Position numbers and translations under genes: made by a program | Part shown: in pieces, positions 10,338 through 20,050 of the stretch | Layout: each line of letters begins with the position of its first letter | Numbering within the stretch: the first letter of the stretch is position 1 | Assembly (NCBI GenBank): GCA_010909165.1 | Contig: MU008196.1 | Coordinates: 62,001 to 126,000, forward strand | DNA from: Anthoceros angustus | Taxonomy: Eukaryota; Streptophyta; Anthocerotopsida; Anthocerotales; Anthocerotaceae | Length of the DNA: 64,000 bases | Direction: 5' to 3' | Notes under the pieces: generated by a model | What the model was told of the DNA's origin: nothing | Database searches by the model: none | The model's input: the letters and a program-made list of their open reading frames with translations, nothing else

Positions 10338-11006
10338 GAACAAGCATGGCAGGAGCTAAAGGACCAATTGATGGAGAGGCCAATGCTCAGAAGGCCCAAC
10401 TTTGACAAACCTTTCATCTTATATACGGACTGGAGTGCAGCCGGGATTGGAGCAGTGCTGGCACAAACAGATGAAGAAGGGAAGGAGCGGGTTGTAGCAT
10501 ACGCAAGCAGGTCCAACAACGCAGCGGAAGCAAATTATTCGTCTTATGAAGGCGAATGCTTAGCAGCAGTGTGGGCGGTGTTGCATTTCAGGGTATATTT
10601 GTTTGGTCGGAGCTTTCAGCTTGTCACGGACCATCAACCACTACATTGGCTAATGACGAACATGAAGCTAAGCGGGAAGCTTGCTAGGTGGGCACTTTTG
10701 CTTTCAGAATATGATGTGCAAATCGTGCACCGAGCCGGCAAGGTGCATCTTAATGCTGATGGACTCAGCCGGAACCCGGTATGCAACAAGAGAGATGTGA
10801 CAGAAGCAAGGCACGACTTCGGACTCATCCAGAGTTTGCCCAGCTTGTATATGGCACTAATGTCCATCGAAGAAAAAGATGAAGGACGACTGGCTGAAGG
10901 AGGGCGAGACATATGGAAACACAAGCAAGCCATGCAGCTGCTGCAACAAGGGCATGTGGCTGGGTTGGACAGTTCAGAAGCTCTGACAAAGAATAAGCCG
11001 ATATAG
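10338..11006 (+). pseudogene. gypsy-1 RNase H
   Basis: The sequence contains FILYTDWSAAGIGAVLAQ (first catalytic Asp), the YSSYEGECLAAVWAV block (catalytic Glu), QLVTDHQPLHWLM (second Asp) and HLNADGLSR (fourth acidic residue). This is the usual set for Ty3/gypsy RNase H. It is in the same frame as the RT and is separated from it only by the stop at 10336-10338. It ends at a stop near 11004, after which the integrase lies in a different frame. Confidence 0.93.
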
Positions 11007-11069
11007 TTACTGGCGCGGTGTTGTAATAGCGATGGGATTCTCAAAGAAGTTCACGCCTGGAAGATGAAA

Positions 11070-12000
11070 GCTCGGTGACCAAGGTGCATAAAACGCTTGG
11101 TCACTTCGGTGTCAAACGAACGCATCATATGCTCAAGAACACATACTTCTGGTCAGGTATGTATGCGGACGTTGAGAAGATGGTTGCCAAGTGCGCCGCG
11201 TGCGATGCCGTAAAAGCCAGATTTAACAGCCAAGATGTCATGCTGCACTCACTGCCTATCAGGGGGCTTTTCTTCAGGTGGTCCGTAGACTTGATGCCTG
11301 AACTGTGCCAGTTACCAGAGGCAATCGACATTGTATGCTCATGATAGAACATTTCTCGAAGTGGGTGGAGTTAGCCTTCCTTCCGGTCAGAAGCTCACAG
11401 TACACTGCGCGAGCCTTCTTGCAATGTGTTCTTAGTAGATATGGGAGTTGTGCTGAAGTATTGACGGATCAAGGCAATGAATTCAGAGGTGAGTTTCAAG
11501 CGCTGCTCGACCGTAGCTTGATTGATCACAGGCGGACATCACGAGACCATCCACAAGCTGATGGGTTAGCGGAACGGCTGGTTCAGACCTTCAAGGATTC
11601 GCTTCGCAAGTACTGCACCGAAATTGAGCCTAGTTGTTGGGATGAGTTGCTGCCATATGTGGCATTAGGTTACATGATAAGCGTACAGGCGGCGTTGGGC
11701 AACTTCAGCCCATATTACATCATGTTTGGCCGAAATGCAGTGATGCCAAACATTGTAGCAGATACATACTCCAAGCCGGTGAACTGGGCACAGGATCCTG
11801 AAGCATGTCTTTCAGAGTTGCAACAGAGAACGAAGTTGTTTCAACGAGTGATGCCAATGGCGATGGACAATCTGGCCATAGCACAGCACCGGGATCAGCT
11901 TAGATATGCGTTCACAAGAGGTGGTTCGTGGAAACCAAAGGCGAGAAAATTTGAAGTGGGTGATTTCGTGTATTTACAGCATCGGCCTTCCGCACTTTAG
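11070..12000 (+). pseudogene. gypsy-1 integrase, zinc domain and DDE core
   Basis: The H2C2 zinc domain reads HKTLGHFGVKRTHHM and then CAAC. The DDE core follows: the first Asp in WSVDLM (about 11288), the second in LTDQGNEFRGEF (about 11467), and the Glu in QADGLAERLVQTF (about 11571). One frame change at about 11320-11345 separates the first Asp from the rest. FGRNAVMPN and AFTRGGSWKPKARKFEVGDFVYLQHRP follow in the tail. The frame stops at 12000, where a damaged repeat of the same region begins. Confidence 0.92.
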
Positions 12001-12525
12001 ACGCCGGCCACGCTAATCTTCGTGGTCCGTAGACTTGATGCCCGAACGCTTGCCACAAGGTGGCAATCGACATTGTATGCTCATGATAGAACACTTTTCA
12101 GTGGGTGGAGTTAGCCTTCCTTCCTATTTAAGCTCACAAAGACACGCCCGAGCATTCTTGCAATGTGTTCTCAGAGATATGGGAGCGTGCCAAGTATTGA
12201 CGGATCAAGGCAATGAATTGTGAGGTGAGTTTCTGCGCTTGACCGTAGCTTGATTGATCACAGGATCGCCACGAGACCATCCACAAGTTGATGGTTGGCG
12301 AGCGTTGGTTGCAAACCTTCAAGGATTCGCAACATCGCATCCTGAGCTAGTTGTTGGGATGAGTTGCCGCCATATGTGGCATTAGGTTACATGATAAGCA
12401 TAAAAGCGGCAACTTCAACTTTCATATTACATCATGTTTGGCCGAAATGCAGTGATGCCAAACATTGTAGCAGATACATACTCCAAGCCTGAACTGGCAC
12501 AGATCCTGGAGCATGTCTTTCAGAG
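12001..12525 (+). repeat. damaged head-to-tail copy of the gypsy-1 integrase core
   Basis: From about 12022 the sequence restarts at the GTCCGTAGACTTGATGCC point seen at 11281. It then repeats the core through to 12500 with many 1-10 base deletions and few substitutions, before good sequence resumes at about 12526. One copy is therefore redundant. See the finding on duplications. Confidence 0.85.
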
Positions 12526-13060
12526 TTGCAACAGAGAACGAAGTTGTTTCAACGAGTGATGCCAATGGCGATGGACAATCTCGCCATAGCACAGGAGCAT
12601 CGGGATCAGCTTAGATATGCGTTCACAAGAGGTGGTTCGTGGAAACCAAAGGCGAGGAAGTTTGAAGTGGGTGATTTCGTGTATTTACAGCATCGGCCTT
12701 CTGGCACTTTAGACGTCAGCACAGGCCGCTTAATCTTACGCGTGGTGCGTATCGGAGAGCAAGGTGTAATTGAGTTGGAGGGACAGGATGGTCGCCGATG
12801 CAAAGAGCACATGCGGCATCTGGCACCTTGTCACCTACCCAACCTTGACACAAGGACGCAACCACAAGCGTGGAAGCCACCAATTGACCTGCCTTGCGGC
12901 TTTTGTGGCCACATCACGGATCCTGAGTTGATGCTCCTTTGTGACCAATGTAACGGTGGGTATCACATCTTTTGTTTGCGTCCGCCGCTTAAAGAGATCC
13001 CAGATGGAGATTGGTTACACACCAATGCCTTCCGGATGTTGAATTCGAGATGGGGGCCCG
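12526..13060 (+). pseudogene. gypsy-1 integrase C-terminal tail with PHD finger
   Basis: The tail reads MPMAMDNLAIAQEHRDQLRY, then GDFVYLQHRP, TGRLILRVVRIG and HMRHLAPCHLP. Gypsy-2 (to 62400) and the gypsy-3 fragments share it. A PHD finger begins at about 12895: CGFC, then LMLLCDQCNGGYHIFCLRPP and IPDGDW. This gives the C-x2-C ... C-x2-C-x4-H-x2-C order of zinc ligands of a C4HC3 PHD finger, with the conserved Trp. The last Cys pair is lost here, but the partial copy at 13313-13520 keeps DWFC. PHD fingers read histone H3 tails; a targeting role here is inference. Confidence 0.85.
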
Positions 13061-13312
13061 GCCACCGTCGTGAGGTGAGTTCGCCACCACGAATTAGGTT
13101 ACGTACACCGGCAGTCGTCGTTGTCGGCAGCAAACGCTGTGTGGGAGTGAGAAGGGTAACTCAGCGGTGATGTGAAGGAGAGTGTGAGAATTTGAGGAAC
13201 CGGGTTCTTTACACGAAGTGAGGTTTGAGGCGGTCTGGGTGTGGTCGATGGTGCAGGGGTAAGCACAATAGAGTGGCAAGAGGTCGTGGAATCAAAGAGC
13301 ACCGGCGCATCC

Positions 13313-13660
13313 GCACCTTGTCACCTACCCAACCTTGACACAAGGACGCAACCACAAGCGTGGAAGCCACCAATTGACCGCCTTGCGGCTTTTGTGGCCA
13401 CATCACGGATCCCGACGATGCTCCTTTGTGACCAATGCAACGGTGGGTATCACATCTTTGTTTGCGTCCGCCGCTTAAAGAGATCCTGATGGAGATTGGT
13501 TCTGCCACCTTTCCATGATGTTGAATTCGAGATGGGGGCAAGACCACCCGCCTCCGTGAGCCTGCCCACCTAATTAGGGTTACCGACATAAGCGGCCGTC
13601 GGTTGTCCGGGCAAGTAACGGTAGGAGTGAGAGAAGGTGACTCAAGCGGGTGATGTGAAG
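13313..13660 (+). repeat. damaged second copy of the PHD-finger region
   Basis: The stretch from TGTCACCTACCCAACCTTGA onward repeats 12824-13190 with small deletions, for example TGACCGCC for TGACCTGCC. It still shows CDQCNGGYHIFVC and a DWFC where the first copy has lost its Cys. The stretch 13061-13312 is the first copy's trailing sequence and has no recognisable domain. Confidence 0.8.
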
Positions 13661-14029
13661 GAGAGTGTGAGAATTTTGGAGGAACCAGTTCTTTACCCAA
13701 GTGAGGTTTCGGCAAGATTGGTGTGGTCGATGGTGCAGGGGTAAGCACAATAGAGTGACGAAGAGGTCGTGGAATCAAAGAGGCACCGACGGCGGCCATG
13801 ACTCCAATAAGGCCCGAGAGTTGCATGATGGACGGGGCGCAATGTGAGACATACTCACCGATCCTGCGAAGAAATAGCAAGCTAACGGTCAGGACGGGAG
13901 GGGTGAAGGAGCGCAAGCATCGGTTGGTAAAATTGCCATGCTTCCAAAGCCAGACAGCGGCATCATCCGCGTTTGTTATGTGAGATTTTCAAGTCTTTGT
14001 ATGTTGTAGCCCAGCGTGAGGCTTAGCTG

Positions 14030-14991
14030 ATGGTGACATCGTGGGAATTTGCCATCAGGCGAACACCTGTTGGGGCGCTATGGTGCGTTGAAGACACTGC
14101 TGTTGTTCATTGCCGCACAGAGTGTTCCGTTTGCCTTGCAGCTGCCAAGGGAGATTGCCTCATTCAGGGCGTCACGGGCTGCAAAAGGGGGCACTCTTGC
14201 TATTGTGAGCTGGTTCGCTAGGATTGGGGCTACATGCGAGCAGTGACCAACATATCTTCGTGAGGACAGTTGCCTTATTATGGACCCAGAGGCAGATTAT
14301 ACCTGCAAAACTTGCTTTCGAAGATTGCAGCATAGTGTTCCTCAATTTCCTGAACGTTCTTGGGAGGACAAATGGCAGGTGCCCTTGGTCCGGAAGTACA
14401 ATCCAGGGAAACCAGAGAGGCCAGAGACATTCTTGGAGCTACAAGCGTTTATGCTATATGTGGAGTCTCACCATGAGACTTGTAACATCGAGAACTTCCC
14501 ATATGATCACAGGGATTTGTTTGAGCTTGCGCGGGCATGAGCAAAGACATTTGTCCGACCGATTCTTGTGAAGGGGCGTTTAGCGGAGCATCACCTATTC
14601 ATGCATCGGTCTTGACCATTGGCCTCGGGAAGGATTTTTGGTTTACAAACAACAAGAGAAACCTGCGATTCACCTTGATCTCAAGGTGTGGCTCGATCCC
14701 ACAGCCGAGAAGGCGGGGCGATATGCCATTGGATACCCCAGAGCCTTCTATCGACTGTTTGCATGTCTACGGACAGGGATTCTAGAATGGGATGAACCCA
14801 CCTCAGAATGCTGGTACTTGCTGAATAACAATGTTGGTGATTTCTTGCGTGCCCAGTGTGTTGAGAAACAGTACTATGTGAATGGATTGAATGGACCAGG
14901 TCTTGCGAGGTCAAGGCAGACTCGGCAGGATGAAGAGGAATTGATGGCTCGACATCGAGCTAAAGAAGCGGCCAGGGAAAGGCACAAGTAG
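14030..14991 (+). pseudogene. unrecognised coding stretch downstream of the gypsy-1 PHD finger
   Basis: Three frames read like one protein when joined: 14049-14246 (LLGRYGALKTLLLFIAAQ, helical); 14280-14540 (DPEADYTCKTCFRRLQ, then VPLVRKYNPGKPERPETFLE); and 14638-14991 (DLKVWLDPTAEKAGRYAIGY, then AFYRLFACLRTGILEWDEP, ending in a charged Arg/Glu helix). I do not recognise the family. Its place between the PHD finger and the LTR suggests a further element-encoded domain or ORF. A host gene fragment is also possible. A short gap with no clear coding sequence (13661-14030) precedes it. Confidence 0.45.
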
Positions 14992-15173
14992 GCAGTATTT
15001 TGATCCAGAAGGCAGGCGAGTGGCGGCCTTGTTGGCCATGGGCCGCCGCGAACATGAGCGACCTTGAGCCTCAATTATGCGATAGCATGTTTCGAAGGTT
15101 CTATCGTAGGTTTTATGGAATCTGAGTGCCAAAGTGCTGCCCGACACGTGACCGCTCCTTTGGTAGAAATTTG

Positions 15174-16470
15174 TGTAATGCTGTTGTTTTAATCGAGTGA
15201 CACGGCTTATCTTAATCAGGGTTGTGAGTATGGTTTCATCATAATCACCCTTGCACGTGGCACCTTGTCATGAGAGCTATCGACCACCTTGTGACATGTA
15301 TGACATGTGGTAGTAGTGGTCATCTTGATATGTTCATGTATGCACCCATGCGCATAGTGTGTACGGCATGCATGCGTGTATGACATGTATGATGCATGTA
15401 TGGCGTGTGTGATGTATGTGTGGTGTGTGAGGACAACGGACGAAGACGAAATTAGCTGGGTCACGGCATCATTGCCCGATCACCCGGCAGCATGGCGGTA
15501 TGTTGGCGATCACGGCATCACGGCGCGATCACGGGCGCCGGATTCATCAAGAAGGCTGCAAGGTAGATAAAGGGGCAGGGTGGGAAGGCGGATTATGTCA
15601 TTCGATTGACCATCTGGATCCCAAGGGTTCTTTCGTGGTGAGCTTTGCAAAGGGGAGTGAGGGGTTTTGTTGGGAATAGGAGAAGAACTCATTTGTTGGT
15701 ATTGTTGTTTTTAGCAGGTGACACGGCTTATCTTAATCGTGGTTGTAGTATGGTTTCATCATAATCACCCTTGCACGTGGCACCTTGTCATGAGAGCTAT
15801 CACCATAGCGTGACACGCTTATCTTAATCGGGTTGTGAGTATGGTTTCATCATAATCACCCTTGCACGTGGCACCTTGTCATGAGAGCTATGCAAACCCG
15901 GTGACCCGGGCCATGACATGGAGTGGTACGTCTGTAGGTGGTCATCTTGATATGTTCATGTATGCACCCATGCGCATAGTGTGTACGCATGCATGCGTGT
16001 ATGACATGTATGATGCATGTATGACGTGTGATGTATGTGTGGTGTGTGTGTGTGTGAGGACGGACGAAGACATGAAATTAGCTGGGTCACGGCATCATTG
16101 CCGGTCCAGCAAGTGTATGGCGCGATTAAAATTGGGCATCACGGCACCCGACGCGGGCGCCCGGGATTCATCAAGAAGGCCGCGTGCGTGGGTAGATAAA
16201 AGGGGCATAGGCCGCGTGGGAAGGCGGATTGCTGATGTCTGTTCGATTGAGCGGCCATACGGATCCCAAGGGGTTCTTTCGTGGGCGAGCTTTGGCAAAG
16301 GGGGAGTGAGGGGTTTTTGTTGGGAATAGGAGAAGAACTCATTTTCTGTTGGTATTGTTGTTTTTAACTGAGTGACACGGCTTATCTTAATCAGGGTTGT
16401 GAGTATGGTTTCATCATAATCACCCTTGCACGTGGCACCTTGTCATGAGAGCTATGCAGCCACCGCGTGA
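15174..16470 (+). repeat. gypsy-1 LTR copies, head to tail
   Basis: A motif TGACACGGCTTATCTTAATC, followed by GTGAGTATGGTTTCATCATA and CACCCTTGCACGTGGCACC, occurs four times: about 15198, 15718, 15811 and 16372. Two of the copies (about 15174-15690 and 15811-16344) run to the same LTR end found at position 49. Each full copy holds a CATGTATG-rich stretch of about 110 bases. The junctions at about 15693 and 16344 join an LTR end directly to TGTTGGTATTG, which looks like an LTR start. LTRs carry the promoter and polyadenylation signal. True copy number is uncertain because of assembly. Confidence 0.7.
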
Positions 16471-18195
16471 CACATGCATGTGCTCCCTTCTTGCTGTTGT
16501 TGTGCCTCTCCTTCCTCTCGCCTGTCATCCACTCGCGCTTTGTCCTCAAGCCTCGCATGATGCGCAGTTGCGCGCAACTCGCGAAGAGCCTCTGCAAGCG
16601 TCTTCCAGCTGGAGCAAGAACCTTACTGCATGTTGACTATGCAGGCGGGAGTGACTGGCGCGCCGCCACTAGGGCCCGGCACCCCCTCACCCTCTGGGGT
16701 TCGCCTTCCGCGAACCTACCTCTCGTGTAAGTTTTCCAGCCTCACCGATCCTCACAGCCGGGACCTCGTCCTTTCTAGCCGTTGGACCCGTTTTTAGGTC
16801 CGTTTTTCTTCCGACTCATCCGTCTAGTCGGGGGACTGCCATCCTGTCCGCCCGCTTCTCCATTGGCCACTCTTTGTTGCTGTCTTCCCGTCAGTAATCT
16901 GTTGATGAGAAAAAGAAAAAAAAAGAAAAAAGAAACCTAACTAATATGAACAAAGCTAGGAGGCATCCGCCTCTCTTCTAACCGTGGACCCAAAATTTGG
17001 CGTTCCACAACCGCGACTGGCAATTTGCAAGGGACTAGGTTCAAGGAGAAAATACAGGTCCAGCTGCTGGGCCACCCAAATGGCTAGTGATGGCTGGGCT
17101 ATGGACAAGTAGCCTCCCCCCATTAGAGATGGTGACGCGTGGAGGTAGTGAAGTTGTGGGAGTGTGCACGGTGGTTGCTCGTGAGGTTTGGGGTATTGTG
17201 GCAGAACCCTTCGTGGATCGTCTACGGTTCATGTTCGAGTTCAATCTGAGTGACTGGCGCGCCGCCACTAGGGCTCCGCACTGTCCTCCCGTCTGGGGTT
17301 CGCCTTCCGCGAACCTACCTCTCGTGTAAGTTTTCCTCAGCCTCACCGATCCTCCTCGACCTCCGTCCTTTCTAGCCGTTGGACCCGTTTTAGGTCCGCT
17401 TTTCTTCCGACTCATCCGTCTAGTCGGGGGATCATCGTCCGCCCGCTTCCATTGGCCACTCTTTGTTCTTTGTCTTCCGCCGATGCTGATGAGAAAAAGA
17501 AAAAAAAAGAAAAAAGAAACCTAACTAATATGAACAAAGCTAGAGGCATCCGCCTTTCTAACCGTGGACCCAAAATTTGGCGTTCAACCCCTGCAATTTG
17601 GTAAGGGACTAGGTTCATGGAGAAAATACAGTCCACTGGCCACCCAAATGGCTAGTGATGGCTGGCTATGGACAAGTAGCCTCCCCATTAGAGATGGTGA
17701 CGCGTGGAGGTGTGAAGTTGTGGGAGTGTGCACGGTGGTTGCTCGTGAGGTTTGGGGTATTGTGGCAGAACCCTTCGTGGATCGTCTACGGTTCATGTTC
17801 GAAGGGATGTGGGGTATGGTGGCTTGCACATCGATGCATCGGGTCCCTTGGAATGGGAGCTGATTGAAGCCCTCCCCGTGGTGCTATTAGTAGCCTCTCA
17901 CTTTTTACGAGGCGTGAGACATTCGGTAGGCCTGTTGATGCTCCGGGAAAGGTGCTCTACTTTTTTCAGCTATAGACATTGACACAGCCACTGGTGATTG
18001 AAGTGCGGAGGTTGGGAGACCGGATGGAGGTGCAAAGGCCGTGCGGAATTCGACTTCAACAGTGGGGGATGGTCATCCTCAAAGGCTCCCACAAGCACTG
18101 CCACCAGCTTGACGAGCGTGCGGACCTCGTAGACATTGCCGGTGATGTAAAGACGTGAGTGTGCCGATGAGGCGGTAAGGCGGTGTCCGGTGTGG
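16471..18195. repeat. non-coding stretch with a two-copy repeat of about 595 bp
   Basis: About 16650-17245 is repeated at 17246-17815. Both start at GAGTGACTGGCGCGCCGCCA, pass a TTCGCCTTCCGCGAACCTAC block and a poly(A)/AAAAGAAAAAAAAG tract, and end near GTTCATGTTCGA. The second copy has scattered short deletions. Each copy has a CTCGTGTAAGTTTTCC that could be a 5' splice site, but I could not build a protein. No domain was recognised at 17816-18195. Confidence 0.6.
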
Positions 18196-18300
18196 GGGTT
18201 TTGTTCCAATTGGTCCGACCAATGGGAATGCACGCGGTGGCGTCCAGAGTTTTGTTCCAATTGGTCCAGCCAATGCGAATGCGCGCGGTGGCATCCAACT
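18196..18300. repeat. two-copy tandem repeat of about 55 bp
   Basis: GTTTTGTTCCAATTGGTCC at about 18198 and 18250 starts two similar units. Each continues to a GCGGTGGC(G/A)TCCA block, with a few substitutions between them. Confidence 0.75.
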
Positions 18301-18377
18301 CGAGCGGGACAAGAAGAATGTGCACTTGGCGAGACTTGTACTTAGACGCATCCATTCTTTGCTCCCTAACCGAGATT

Positions 18378-18615
18378 GGGGCACTTCCTTTTAGTGTGAA
18401 CCTCCTTGTTCGGGGCACTTCCTTTTAGTGTGAACCTCCTTGTTCGGGGCACTTCCTTTTAGTGTGAACCTCCTTGTTCGGGGCACTTCCTTTTAGTGTG
18501 AACCTCCTTGTTCGGGGGACTTCCTTTTAGTGTGAACCTCCTTGTTCGGGGCACTTCCTTTTAGTGTGAACCTCCTTGTTCGGGGCACTTCCTTTTAGTG
18601 TGAACCTCCTTGTTC
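18378..18615. repeat. minisatellite, seven 34-bp units
   Basis: Unit starts fall at 18378, 18412, 18446, 18480, 18514, 18548 and 18582, exactly 34 bases apart. Each runs from GGGGCACTTCC through TTTTAGTGTGAACCTCC to TTGTTC. Only the fifth unit has a visible change (GGGGGAC). There are no spacers, so this is not a CRISPR array. Confidence 0.95.
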
Positions 18616-19019
18616 GAAGCTCCCGAAGTCCCGACTTGTTGGAAAGAGACGTGACACGAGGTCGAAAAGAGCTTCTCTTGCCGTCGATCACACGTCTTTT
18701 TGAAATTCCAATTCAAGTATATCAATAAAAGCAGTGAAAATAATTTCAAGTGAATTATCGCAGAAAAATGCCTAGAGGGGCTCGCCGTTTAGGGGTTAAT
18801 TGGAGAGGGCGCCCCTTCGCACTGTACCGTACCCCGAGGGGTGGTTCAACAGGATAATGCCGAAATAATTATTTTTTGAAAAAAGATTCAATATAAATAT
18901 TTATATTTTTAAAATTTGAACATTTACAAAAAAATAGTTTTATTAAATTTTGATATTTATTGAAATATATAAATATATATATAAAACTAATGGATATGTA
19001 TAGACTTCTCCTAAACAGG
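18616..19019. other. AT-rich stretch without genes
   Basis: The sequence is strongly A/T-rich from about 18860 to 19000, with runs such as TATATAAATATATATATAAA. No open frame or repeat was recognised. Confidence 0.6.
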
Positions 19020-19585
19020 CCCTAATTTTCCACACAAACAGTAACACCCCTCACTACGCAGCTAGTAAGGAAGCGACAAGTCTTGGCTTGACGGTCTCAC
19101 GACCTCGCCAATTCACTCCACAAGAGACTTGCACGATTCTCAACGCTCTCAACCTCACAGAACCGGGCTCCAAGTAGCCAGCGTCCCGACGACTCGCGAG
19201 CCACCTCCTCGAGGTCTTTGCTCTTTATTGCAAGAATACAACGATGGAATCTGGCTATCTACGCCCAACTGGCTACTGCCCTTGATTCCAAGCGACAAGC
19301 TCACTAGCTAGCTCTCCACAGCTCTCTCAACACAAGGCTTGCAACGCACACTTGCCTACTCTCTCAAAGAGTGAGTAACTTGTTCCTCAAAGCCCTTGCT
19401 CTAGCCCTTATATATCCCGCAGCCTGACCTTAACTAGGCAGCTATTAAATCTAGGGATTCTTACAGACCACTTATCACTAAGAGTCCTCTCTAGGCAGCT
19501 CTTCATTTGTGGCTGTAACAATTCCTCTCTAACAAGAGATTGCATGAAGCATGCAACACATGCATTTCTTAACAGGGCAGCTACT
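19020..19585 (-). repeat. probable solo LTR or short LTR-type element
   Basis: Read on the minus strand, there is a TATATAAGGGC core-promoter-like box at about 19405-19418. It is followed about 190 bases later by AATAAAG (about 19223-19229), and the sequence ends near a GGTGTTAC. This TATA-then-AATAAA spacing is typical of an LTR. No internal retrotransposon sequence is attached and no second copy is in the window, so the boundaries are not fixed. Confidence 0.4.
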
Positions 19586-19932
19586 AACTTAGCTTTTTAT
19601 CTCTTTCAATTTTTCACCTTTCTACCTTACTTCATCAGTGCCGTTACTCAAAACCTACTTTCCTTGTTTTCGGTATCTTAAACTCATAAATTTTTACATA
19701 TTCAATAATTTAAGTATAATAATTTCTAGATTTTTAATTTTCACTAATTTTAATTAATTAACATCGAATCACCCCTTGGGGTATGATAGTAAATGCCAAA
19801 TCCTTTACCACAACGCCAAATGGTCCGCGATTTCACAGAAATATGATATTCCAAGCACGTTCCAAGAGTCATAACACTCCCAAGACATTCAAACCTCAAA
19901 TGTCATCCACATCATCAAAAAGACCTAACAGA

Positions 19933-19943
19933 TTTATTTTATT
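19933..19943 (-). terminator. ELF3 polyadenylation signal
   Basis: The minus strand reads AATAAAATAAA, two overlapping AATAAA hexamers, about 110 bases past the ELF3 stop codon. Confidence 0.6.
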
Positions 19944-20050
19944 GCACTAGAATAAAGGCAGGAGATAATAACACTAGAATACATCTTCACAAGTTCCTGC
20001 CGCATTCTGCAGCAGCCTCAACACTCAAACCCAGGTGAAGCAAGCCATTA

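Larger units (their letters stand above)
1..16344 (+). mobile_element. Ty3/gypsy LTR retrotransposon gypsy-1, carrying a DNMT3-like methyltransferase and a PHD finger
   Basis: Domains are seen in this order on the plus strand: gag with CCHC knuckles, aspartic protease, cytosine-5 methyltransferase, reverse transcriptase with YIDD, RNase H, H2C2 zinc binding plus DDE integrase, an integrase tail, then a PHD finger. RT before integrase is the Ty3/gypsy order. The left LTR is cut by the window edge: positions 1-49 match the LTR ends near 15690 and 16344. Copia-A interrupts the element between the gag zinc knuckles and the gag/protease linker. The reading frame changes at least six times, so no intact polyprotein is present here, although several changes may be assembly errors. 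The integrase region and the 3' LTR are locally duplicated. Family placement is confident; the right boundary is approximate. Confidence 0.9.

Noticed and set aside
16650-17815. A plant gene with a conserved GTAAGT splice donor in each repeat copy
   Set aside because: No reading frame with recognisable protein could be followed on either side of the site; the repeat itself is better supported.
18378-18615. Regular 34-bp repeats that could be mistaken for a CRISPR array
   Set aside because: Units are contiguous with no spacers and lie in a eukaryotic genome; this is a minisatellite.
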